Origin: Cristatella mucedo
Lineage: Eukaryota; Bryozoa; Phylactolaemata; Cristatellidae
Direction: 5' to 3'
DNA length: 64,000 bases
Assembly (NCBI GenBank): GCA_009760855.2
Contig: WPIO01000022.1
Coordinates: 128,501 to 192,500, forward strand
The position numbers were made by a program, and so were the translations under genes. The notes under the pieces were generated by a model, which searched no databases, had not been told where the DNA came from, and saw only the letters and a list, made by a program, of their open reading frames with translations. Shown piece by piece: positions 46,780 through 57,036 of the stretch (within the stretch, counting starts at the first letter, position 1; every line of letters starts with the position of its first letter).

Positions 46780-49330
46780 CGCCGAAAGCGTCTGAGCAGC
46801 CGCTCCAGAAAGAGTGCCGAGCGTTCGCGCGGCGGCGGCGGCGGCGTCGCAGGAGGCGGGCGTTTATTTGCAGTTGAAAGATTTCCTCGGAGGCTCTCTC
46901 GGACGCGGCGATCGATGGCGCCGTTTCCCGGTGGGCGTCGCCGAGTTCGGCTCGAGGGCTCTGACTCTGCTGCGCGCCGGCCTCGCCTCGGGCTCTCTCC
47001 TCGTGCGGCGCTCAGCCAGCACCACCCTCCAGGGCGCCGCGCTCGCGGTCTGAGCAGCGCCTTACTCTACTGCCGACCGGACGCCGCACGCTGCGCCGCG
47101 GCTCGGACGATGGGCCGGACCCGTCGGAGGCGGCTCTCCGCCAATAGCGACATTCGCGACGTGCGGCGTCGCCGCGGCGCGACCTGGCGGGCGGGCGCGC
47201 GCAGGCTAGGATACTCGCCTGCCGCACCGTCCCTCGCGCGCGCCCCTAGCCGGTCAGGCGAGGTCGGCGAGTCAGGCGAGAGGCGCTACTCATGCCAATC
47301 TTAGCCGGTCGGGCTCACCGTTGTCTGCTGCTGCGCGCTCGTCGCCCAGCCACAATGCGCGCGCATCGGCGGACCGAAGCGCGCTGTGAGATCGCCTAAT
47401 TTACCGGAAAGCCGCGACCGCCGCCGCTCTCTCTCCCCGCGCGCCTCCGGCAGCGCGACCCTAGCGGCGTCTGTGCGAGAGCAGCGGAGCGCGCGCGCTC
47501 TCTCGCTCCATTCACGCGAACCGATCGCACGTCCGGCCCACCGCTGCCGTCGCCGAGGCATGCCGGGCTAGCTCGGTCCGCCGCCCGACCCTGCCGCAGC
47601 CGAGCTAGCCCGCCTGCCGGGCCTCGGCGGCTCCGGGCGCGCTGCAGCGATCTCGCCGCGCGCCCGCGTTCGGCTCGACCGCCTCCGAAGCCTTGCGGCC
47701 CCGACGCAGGTAGCGCGGCCGCCGCGCGCCCCAAGCGCAAGCGCAGCGGTAGGCCGACACAGCAGCAGCGGGTCAGTCCGCGGCGGCCGGGCATCGCAAC
47801 CGCGCTCGGCTCTCGCTGCCACGACATCGCTGTGCTGACTCAGCGCCACGCTTCTCGCTTTCTCTTTTTTTATTGCGCGACGTGACGTCTGCGGCGACGG
47901 CACGCGTACCGGAAGCCGATTAGGCCTTCTAGAGCAGCGCTATAGAAGACCCTTCCGCGTACTGCCCGCTTAGTCTCGGAGGCTCGGCGGCGTTACAGAA
48001 GGAGGCGCGTTACGTTACGTTCCGCTCTCCGCCAGACGTCGCTCGGCGTCCCGCGCGAGGAGCACCCTAGCGGCCAGCGAAGCAGGCCAGCCCCGTCCAG
48101 GTACGGATTCGGAGGGCGGATGCGGCGCGGCGAGGATGGCCGCTCGCTGCCGGCCGCCACTGCTCGCCGCGCTCGAGCGACGGTTGAAGCAGCGGCGGCG
48201 GCGGCGGCGGCGGCAGCTCCGTCCGCGCTGCTTGGCGTTGGCAGACCGATCATCGACACATTCGGCGACACGCTCTCCGAGCGAGTCTCGCGCCGATCGA
48301 CGGCCGGAGCCGCGGCGGCGGCGGCGTCCCTCCTCGCCGGCCGCTCTCCCGCCGACCTCTCGCAGAGCGCGAGCTTCAATAGTGAGCGAGAGTCTCGCAG
48401 AGCATTCCTAGCGAGGGCGCCCGGGCTTCGGAGCCGCGCTGCGCTGGGCGTGCCTTATCTTCTCGCTGGCGAACTGCGTCGGAAAGGCCCGGGCCGGCCG
48501 GCCGGCCGGCCCGGGCCGCTCGTCTCCAGAGCCCCGCCCTTGCCCGACGACCCGTTCGCCGCGGGTCTTCGGAGCTGGGAAGCCTTGGCTTTCGAGCGAG
48601 CGGCTCTCGGCGGCTCGCGGCGGCCGCACGAGCTGGGAAGTCGGGCTACCGGGCGCTCAGCTGACGGGCGCCTGCTAGAGTCGGCGGGGGGAGGGAGGGT
48701 AGGCAGCGATTGAGTGGCATCCGCTCGGACGAGGCGTCACGTGGTGGCGCGTCGCCGCACGCATTGGACGGGTAGTGACCCGCAGGTCACTTCCGGCGCC
48801 GCTGACCCGTGCATTCGTACGCCGTCTGCCCATGCCTCTGCTCTGCCGTTGGCCGCGCGCGTTCGGGATTTGACGACGCGAGCGGAGCGTCTGGCAGAGG
48901 CGGAAGCAGCCGGCCGGGTGGGCGCGAGCGCGCGCGCTCGACCGCCCGGCGCTCAGCGACGTCGGCAGCCTCGAAGGCGACGCCTCGGAGCGAGCGGCGG
49001 ATCGCCACCGCAGCTGCGCAGCTGCGAAGCCAGCCCTGCGGAGGCCTGCGGCAGAGGGCGACGGGTGCCCGTCCTGGCGGCTAGGTTGGTGCGCCGTGAC
49101 GTTTTCTGCCGGGCTGGGTGGGTACGCGACTGGACGCGTGCGGCGCAGCTCGCTTCGCCCTGGCGCACGCACGCTCGCTCGCGCCAGGGCGAAGCTCATC
49201 GGCCTGAGTTGCTCGAGCGTCGCTCGCCCTACGCAGGGAGACGCTAGGTGGCGGCGGCTGCGTCGTCTCGCTACGAGCCGACGCTGCCGCAACTGTTGCC
49301 CAGCTTCTAACGCCGCCAGCTAGCTGTAGG
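46780..49330. promoter_or_regulatory. large CpG island, candidate promoter region
   Basis: About 2.5 kb of very CpG-dense sequence with (GGC)/(CGG) runs, the strongest in the window. It ends about 3.2 kb before the first MICALL-like coding exon on the plus strand, so it may hold that gene's promoter and non-coding first exon. Overlapping 130-240-codon frames on all readings are compositional. The link to MICALL is inferred from position only. Confidence 0.4.
48486..48517. repeat. 32-bp perfect GC palindrome
   Basis: GGCCCGGGCCGGCCGG followed by its exact reverse complement, with no spacer. Confidence 0.95.
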
Positions 49331-52300
49331 GTTGTCGAAAGTGCCGCAGCGCTCAGTGGTTCTGCCGCAGCGCTCAGTGGCTCTGCACGACAGTCGACAC
49401 AGACGAGCGGTCGCCTTGGCCTGCGTTTGCTGCCGTTTGCCGCTGCCGCAGGCAGCTCTAGGCTCGGGCGATACTTGCAAAGTGCTGTCCTGCCTTCGCG
49501 GGCTCTGCGGAAGCAGCCGACGTTACTCGCGTGCTGGCGGCGCCTGGCTGGCGAGCCGATCGCTTTCTTCCTGCCGTGTTGCCCATGTTGCAAAGAACGT
49601 CGGTTCGTGAGGGTTGCACGAGCGTGTTGACAGTTCAGTCGTCGCAGCTTCATGCAGTAATCAGGAGACTGGTGAGAATTTCCTGTCGCTGTCTGTGAGC
49701 AGTTTCGATTGACACTCCTCGGTATACTGCTCCATCGATATACACCTCCATCGATACACCTCCATCGATACTGCTCCGTCGTTACTCCTCTCACCGGTTG
49801 AGGGATGGGAGGCCAGGGGTAACCTGACCCCTTGCACCGGGTGTGTGCTGCTCTTACTTGGTGTGGCCGCCCTCATTGGCTTAATTTTGCCGTCGTCGGC
49901 GAGACTGAAGCTGTCGGAATTCAAGACGTTATGCACAGCTGTACGCTGGCAGCAGCCAGCACGGGAGATGAGCTGTGCCTGTCGTGCACGATCGCAAATC
50001 CGCTCCAGTCTGTTTCGAGGTGTTCGGAAGGAAGCGGCTCAGCAGCAGGTGCCTGGGGGCGTGGAGAGGCAGAATTTGCCACAGCGAGGAGGAGGAGGCG
50101 CTTGGCTCTCTGCATGTGCGAGCTGCCGATCGATCGAGCGATCCTTCGATCGAGCTGCCGATCGATCGAGCGATCCTTCCTGATGCTGGTTTCGGCCGGG
50201 GACGAGGCCAGGCAAGGAAGGCAGCCGCGCGACCTTCACACGCCGAGCTGGCGCCCAGCTGGTTCGCTGCTCCTCGATGGTTTCGGGCACTCAAGCTTAA
50301 GCCGCATATCGACTGTCATAACCTGCAAGCAGGTGGCCGGTCTAAGTCTTGGATCGTTGGTCAGCAGCGGTCAGGTTTGCCACCCGGCTCCTGTCGGGAG
50401 GGCGAGTGAGTCAGTGATGTCCAACCCCAGCTAGAACCCCCTGACAATGAGGCTTTATCTTACCTCTGCTGGGGAAACATTGCCGACCGGTTTCTAGCTA
50501 CCAATCTGGAGACGTGTGTCGAGAAGCACCTGGATGGCTCCATCAGATACGCTGGTGCTATGCCAAGCCTAGTGCCTCCTACCCCGAGTGGATGCAACTA
50601 GCAGCACAGCATACGGTATGTCAATCACTTGAGCCTCGGTCAGTAGGCTATCAGCCTGGCAGCTGGCAGACAGTACCACTGTCGTCTTAGGCTCTCCAGT
50701 ATTTTCCACTGAGGACGGATCTTGATTGATCTGATTGGTCGTAGGAGGACAGAAGCAGGCAGTAGCAGACTGCCTGTCGCCAGGGCACGCCCGATTCGAT
50801 CCGTTCTGACTACGAGCTGCTGTTCTCAGCCTCCCCTGCTCGAAGTGCCCTTCAGCACAAAACGCAGCACAAAACGCGGCTTCCTGCCAGCAGACCGGCA
50901 GACCGGCTGCTCAGTAAAGAGTTTGGGTAGACAGGTATGAGCTTAGGGTACTAAAAATGCCACCCAGAATGCTAGGAAAGCATGCACTGCAGTAGCCACA
51001 AACAAGCTAGGGGTTGTTGCTTATGCTGCCTACCTACCGACCGCTGGCCTTTAAAGTCACCTTGTTCTATAAGCTAGCCGGGGTCAGTGAGGGCAGACCG
51101 TCACGACATCCCCTACCCAATAAAGAGCCCCCAGTCCGGTCCGAAGAGCTCGTGTTGCGATGGACTGTCTAATGGCCGTCCTCCACCGAGCCGTATCCAG
51201 ATTGCAGCTTGCTTTGGATGGTCACTGGGGCCGTGCTGCCTGCGGCTGCTGCCAATGCAGCGCCTCGTCGCCTCTCGCTCCTTTTTTTCGGAGTTCGAGG
51301 TCATCGGCCCCGAGGGACTCGGAAGCGCTCGACGTCGATTTCAGTTGAAAGGCCTCCAGCTGTCCAGCAGCTGCCTAGACGGCCAGTGCTCCTCTCCTCT
51401 CCTCTCCGTCTCGATGCTCACTGTTTGCTGACATATGCAGCACTATGCTGCTGCTGCGGCTGCTGCTGCTGCTGCTGCTGCTAGCCTGGGCTCTGCAGAG
51501 TCGCTTGCAGAGGGCTGAGCTGCAACGGGGCACCTGCTGGCGGCACCACCGCCGCCAGCAGGTGCCGATCAGACCTCGCGATCAGAGAGTCAAGCTCGAC
51601 CACGAATTGGCATGCAGACAGCAGAGCTCGAGCAGGCTCGAGCAGTCGTGACTCTCGTACTTCTGCGGTTGTCTGCTCCTGCCACGTCCAACGTTGCCAG
51701 TCTTGCAATGCTCGTTCCCTGTTGCCCGAGGCAACAGCAGGTCTGCACGAGCCCTTCACGCTCCCCGAGACTTCTGGCTGCTATATATAGATGATACGAT
51801 GCTATATATAGATAGAGATCCCTCTGGCTGCTAAAGACCGACGTGACCGACTGATCGATGCATCAGTTTGGAGGATGCTTGCACGCCGAAGCTCGAGCTG
51901 ATCTTCAATGCCGGCTGCAAAGATTATTCGCAGAAACTAAAAGAGAACTCGGTGGCTCGCGTGGTCATGCTCAAGAACGACTTGCTGTAAAGGGGACCCA
52001 GTGGCTGCAGCTAGGTAGTGGGAAGTAGGGGGGGGTGTGGGTGCAGCGACCCCCCCCCATCCCACCACCCTGCACCCAATTGTAATCGCCGCTGCCAGAG
52101 CTAGGGCATGCTATTACCGGAACTGAAGACCTACTGAATCAACGAACCCAGCTGCTGAGGAACTCGGATATGTCATGCTTAGCTCCGAGAACGGCCCCCA
52201 TGTGGCGGCTCCCTCGGTGAGGCAGCCAACGGTTTAAGGCTGCCGATAGCGCACCCGTCGGTTGCCACTTGCATTCGACTGTGGCTTGTCGGAGCTTCTC

Positions 52301-52546
52301 TTTGATGCCAGCCTCTCAGGGAGTTAACCACTCCTATATTTATGAAGCCCACAGCTCGAGACCGAGGCTGCTCCCTCGCCAGCGCCTTCTCTTCTGCGGT
52401 GGCAGCTGCTGCTGCTGCTGCGCCCGAGGCGCATTCACTGCTCAGTCGATTCACACACGCTGGTCACAGCCATCGTTGGGTTTTTCCAGTGCCTCCGAGC
52501 AGCAGCAGCACGTGTCAGCATCGCCGCGACAGGGATCTCAAGGGCA
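49331..52546. other. upstream DNA of MICALL-like gene, no coding exon recognised
   Basis: Contains a 28-bp direct duplication (50120-50147 and 50152-50179), a (GCT)n run (about 51442-51484), a hairpin (51529-51566), and poly-G/C runs near 52028 and 52055. A non-coding first exon of the downstream gene may lie here but cannot be fixed from sequence alone. Confidence 0.5.
51529..51566. repeat. 16-bp perfect inverted repeat
   Basis: GGCACCTGCTGGCGGC and its exact reverse complement around a 6-base loop ACCACC. Confidence 0.95.
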
Positions 52547-52701
52547 ATGTCGGCCGGCGTAAGCAAGGTCCGAGCGCTGCAGATGTGGTGCCGGGCTCGC
52601 ACAGAAGGCTACCCGAATGTGGAGGTGTGCGACATGACGAGCTCGTGGAGGAGTGGACTGGCATTCTGTGCACTCATACATCGATATCGGCCGGACCTCA
52701 T
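52547..52701 (+). CDS. MICALL: MICALL-like coding exon 1 (CH helix region 1)
   Basis: Starts [16 protein letters not shown] and ends RPDL plus two bases at a GTGAGT donor. Contains the signature [18 protein letters not shown] of type-2 CH domains. The ATG is the only suitable Met upstream of the domain, but a spliced 5' UTR exon is possible because acceptor-like cgcgacag precedes it. Confidence 0.88.
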
Positions 52702-55700
52702 GTGAGTGCCGCTCGCCTCGTCAGCCAGTGCATGTGTGTGTGCAACAGCATGAGCGGCAGCATGAGCGGTGGCGGCAGCAGTGAGCCTTCTCAGCATATC
52801 TGTACATAGCAAGCCGTATGTACTCCTGCAGCAGTTTTGCGATGGTATGGGTACGTGTATAGGATCCTCACCTCAAAAGCTTGATTGACATCGAGGATAA
52901 GGGCAGCCGAAGGACTCGACACACTGGAAGAAAGATGCTCGCTGATTTGGTTGGCTGGCTGGACAGTGCCGGGGTCGAGATCGAAGTTCGGCCGACGTGC
53001 TCGACGTGCTTGGGTCTGGAATGCACGAGACAACCGGTGCCGATGTGTTTGAGGCTCCGAGGAGCGATGCCGCAACAGTGAAAGAGAGCCTTCCCGCAGT
53101 CGAGAGTGAGGAGCTGGCAGACGGGGCAGTGGAAAGGGGCAGTGGCAAGAGGCGAGAATTTGAGCGCAGCTCCTTGGTTGCACAAGTGTATCCGTGGCCA
53201 CCGGAGAGCTTGGCAACCTAGTCTGAATTGCTCATTGTAGCGTGTCGTGTCGAAGGTAGTGGAAGCTGCTTTGCATGGGACAGGCAGCTCTCGCTCTCAC
53301 GGGAACGGTAACCTGAGTGGCCTCGGTCTCTACAAAACACAGCAGCAGCAACGCAAACGTTGTGCCCTCGAAGAGGCAGTCAAAAGCAGCGAGGAATCCT
53401 CCCAAGATTTCTGGCCGTGTATGAGGTATCTCTCCTAGCTCTCCTGCCTAGAGCCAATCAGATCTCATCGCGACTCCTCCTGTATCGCATGACTCATCGG
53501 GGGATGGGGGCAGGGTGCCAGCGAAGCAGACAAGCAGCACGTGGTCTGCAGTCAAGGAGCTGGGAAGCCGGAAGCTGGCACCTGGGCTGCTTTATCCCGT
53601 GGCATAGTCATTGGCACCTACCAGAGCACCAAGATTGAGTGGACTGAGAGACTGAGGGGTCCCCCTTCTTCTATAGGACAACATTCATTCATCGTCCCCT
53701 CCCACTGATTTCCTAGCCACTGCAAGGCACTGCAGTGGCTGGTTGGCTGGCTGGCTGGCAGGCTCAGGCTGCAACGGGGGGGGGGGGGGGGGGGCTCTCT
53801 CGCAGGGTGCTGGAACGTGGTGTTTCTGCCCGACCTGCTGCTTGGCGGAGACAGAGACATTGGAGACAGAGCTGATGCCGCTCTTCGACCAACGAACGCT
53901 CTTCTTCTCTTCTGGTCGCTAGCCCGCCAGAGTCCTGCCCCTCTGTCACCGGCTCGCTCCCGGCCGACCGACGTGAAGCTCTGAGATCAAGAAGCTGTGT
54001 GCGCCTGCGTGTGCGCAAGCGTGCGCGAGTGCGCGCCCGTTTGTGTGTGTGTTGTGTTTGTGTAGAAGTCGTGCTGAGTGACGGCACCGACGGTCCCCAA
54101 CTATGGCTGCGGCTGAATTTTAGGTTGATCGCCTCGGTACTGGGAAAGCACCAGAATAGTTACTGGACCAGGAAGAACTCGAACTCCTCAAGCGCTTTGC
54201 TCCGCTGACCAGACTGCTGCTTCGTGCTGTGGCAACACCGTCGTCGACCTGGCTTTATAATGCTGCCTGTCACCCATACCCAGTGTCTCACTGGCTGGGC
54301 TCTTCTAGCCCGGGTCGGTGGTGGGGGGGGGAGGAAGTCTAATAATCCCAGTCCAGGTGCTCGCCACAGCCTTAGCCTCAATCCCATGACGAGACTGTGG
54401 CAAACTCGTTCTGCTGGTCTGCCATTTGCATTGCACCTTGTTCAGTCAGTACGCTGCAGCCAACGCCTGCTGTTGGCTGCAAGGGGCCGTGCAGGGGATG
54501 CGTGGCTGTGGGGGCCTACAGGCTGCATGAATGCAGGCAGCAGGCGGGCAGCAGCAGGTAGGCAGGCTGCATGCAGACCGCCAGGCGATGATGCCGAGCT
54601 CTGTCCGACCGGGTCAGGTCACATTTCTAGTGGATCCCCTGACCGATCGATGCACTCACTTACTGGACTTGGTCGAAACGTATTGGCACTCAGAGCCTGA
54701 GTGCTGAGTAGCCGCACGGTAGCCTGGTAGCGGGTCATGGTCGCAGGTCATGGTCGCAGGTCATGGTCGCAGGTCATGGTCGCAGGTCATGGTCGCAGGT
54801 CATGGTCGCAGGTCATGGTCGCAGGTCATGGTCGCAGGTCATGGTCGCAGGTCATGGTCGCAGGTCATGGTCGCAGGTCATGGTCGCAGGTCATGGTCGC
54901 AGGTCATGGTCGCAGGTCATGGTCGCAGGTCATGGTCGCAGGTCATGGTCGCAGGTCATGGTCGCAGGTCATGGTCGCAGGTCATGGTCGCAGGTCATGG
55001 TCGCAGGTCATGGTCGCAGGCAGCAGCTGCCAAAGGAGCTGCTGCCTGATTTTTTGAGTTCCGAAAGACTCGTGTACTTGAGTCGCCAGGATTAGAAACA
55101 AAGCATGAGGGAAAGACAGAGAGAGCCACCTTTAAGCAGGTGCTCTGGAGAATAGGAGCAAACATGACCATGCATGTGCAATGGCGTGTTGTGGCATGCT
55201 GCTGTGTTCATGTTGTACCCCTGGCTCTCGACGAGCAGGGGGGGGACAGGGCTTCAGCTGAGAATGAGCAAGAACCAAGCCCCGAACGGCTATCCTAAGA
55301 TCGTCAAGGCATGGGCCAGGGCATGAGCTGGCGCCTGCTGCCGAGGAATTTATGCAAAGGTGGCGCCCGGTAGCTGGCCGATCCACGATACCTCGCCAAC
55401 GTCCGGACAGCAGCTGCCGCCGGCATGTCACGAGAGTCCGGCAGCTGTGCAACCGGAGCCGTGGTCCCGAGCAGAAAAGTCGTGCCTCCTGTTCGGTGCC
55501 TTGGTCCCAGCGGACACGTTGCAGACGCGATGACACGATCTGTCTAGCTTGGCCATTGTTATCTGTGGATACGCGGTGGTGTCGGCGTGTCTCGCTGGGA
55601 TCCGGTTCGAGAGCATTTGCGAATTTAGCTCCTTCCGTCTGTCCGTCCCCGCCCCCAGTCCGAACAGCTGTTGCCACTGAACCCCTTGCTCTGTCGTCTT

Positions 55701-56926
55701 TGTCCTCTGTGATAGCTGACCACTGCTGAGGTGACTTTCAGAGGACGCGACCCTGGTCAGGCCAGCTCGTAGCTTTAAGGTCAAGCTGGGTCCTCTCGCT
55801 TAGCTGTTGTCGTTGTCGTCTGATAGACAGTGCTTACCTTTGACTTTTTTTCAGAGGAAGTGCCGCCTGGGTCCTTGTCCTACGGAGCAGGGCATGTTAG
55901 CTGGAGCTGCTGCCCGAGCTGCCGGGCCTAGACAAGACTTCTAAGCAGTGACAGAGCCAGGGGGTGCCGGGGCATTTGCTTCCCTCCCACCTACAGCGGT
56001 GGGCTCCGAGCTGGGCACCACGGCCCCCCCATTCCTACACCCGGACCGACGTCACCAAGGCGTATGTCACCAACGAAGGTTGCTTTTATTCCACTCGATG
56101 AGCACTTGCCGAGTTAGTATCGAATAAACACTATGACTTGACGTAATACTTTTTTTTTTTATTAATCTTGGGTCTGGCCCTGCCTACTTGAAAATATTTC
56201 CAGTCTTGCCCCCTGCATACAAATTTATTTTGCCAGTCGTGCCCCGCCCCCTAGACGGAAATTCTGGCTCTGCCGACACTGCTCCTCAAGTGTCTAGCCC
56301 GTGTTCGACCGAGTCTGGAATGTTCGTTTCCATTGTTCTGGCACCCGGATGGTGCCAATGGTGGTCGGCCTGCCAGCTTTGGCATTTCGGACGACCGATA
56401 ATCCATTTCTGATATCGCGTTTTTTTTTCTTGCTCTCTCTCACTCTCTGGACATGGCTGCTGCTGCTAGCATCCTGCAGCAGCAGCTTCTCATGCTCCAC
56501 TGAGCCGGCACCTGAGCCAGCGCTCGGAGCACCTGACTCAGGTGCTCCGAGCGCTGCCACTGCCGCTGCTGCCCTTGCCCTTGCTCCGAGGCAGCTGCGG
56601 TCAGCTCTCTTTCCGGTGCGTTCTCTTCGTGAGATTGTTGCTACTGCTGCTCGTTGTTGGCAACAGTGGTTCTAAAGGCCGGGTCCAAGTAATGCTCGGC
56701 TCGGCTTGCTGCTGCTGGCTGCAAACAGAATGACAAAATCGCTCCTTTGTTTCAGCGATTTTGAGAAACTCTCCAAAGAAAATGTTTACGAAAACAACAA
56801 GCTGGTATGTTTTTTGTAGGCGTTTGCTTACACTGCCCGGCTGGTTTCTCCCCCCCCCCAATGCATGCCTGCTGCCTGTTCTAGAGCCACTGCACCTTCG
56901 AAGCAGGCCTGCCTACCTTCTTCCTC

Positions 56927-56958
<32 letters not shown>

Positions 56959-56993
56959 CGTGTGTGTGTGTGTGTGTGCGCGTGTGCGCGCGC

Positions 56994-57036
<43 letters not shown>

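Larger units (their letters stand above)
52702..56755 (+). other. MICALL-like intron 1
   Basis: About 4 kb with no recognised exon. It holds a 19-base poly-G (53776-53794), the 13-bp minisatellite (54733-55018), a hairpin (55017-55048) and a 39-bp palindrome (56518-56556). Open frames on both strands lack motifs. Confidence 0.75.

Noticed and set aside
48120-48713. Long Ala/Arg-rich open frames in CpG-dense DNA (also 31398-31931, 49081-49794)
   Set aside because: Several overlapping frames on both strands are open at once, composition explains them, and no domain or splice context is present.
49845-50183. Secreted protein with signal-peptide-like MLLLLGVAALIGLIL start
   Set aside because: The first codon is GTG, not ATG, in a metazoan context, and the following sequence resembles nothing; likely chance.
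53776-53794. Poly-G tract as a G-quadruplex regulator
   Set aside because: Homopolymer G/C runs also occur at about 3965, 33086, 60500 and 62054 and may be sequencing artefacts; no functional context.
54737-55095. Repeat protein of about 100 residues over the 13-bp array
   Set aside because: The same peptide appears in all three forward frames because of unit length; no start, splice or homology evidence.
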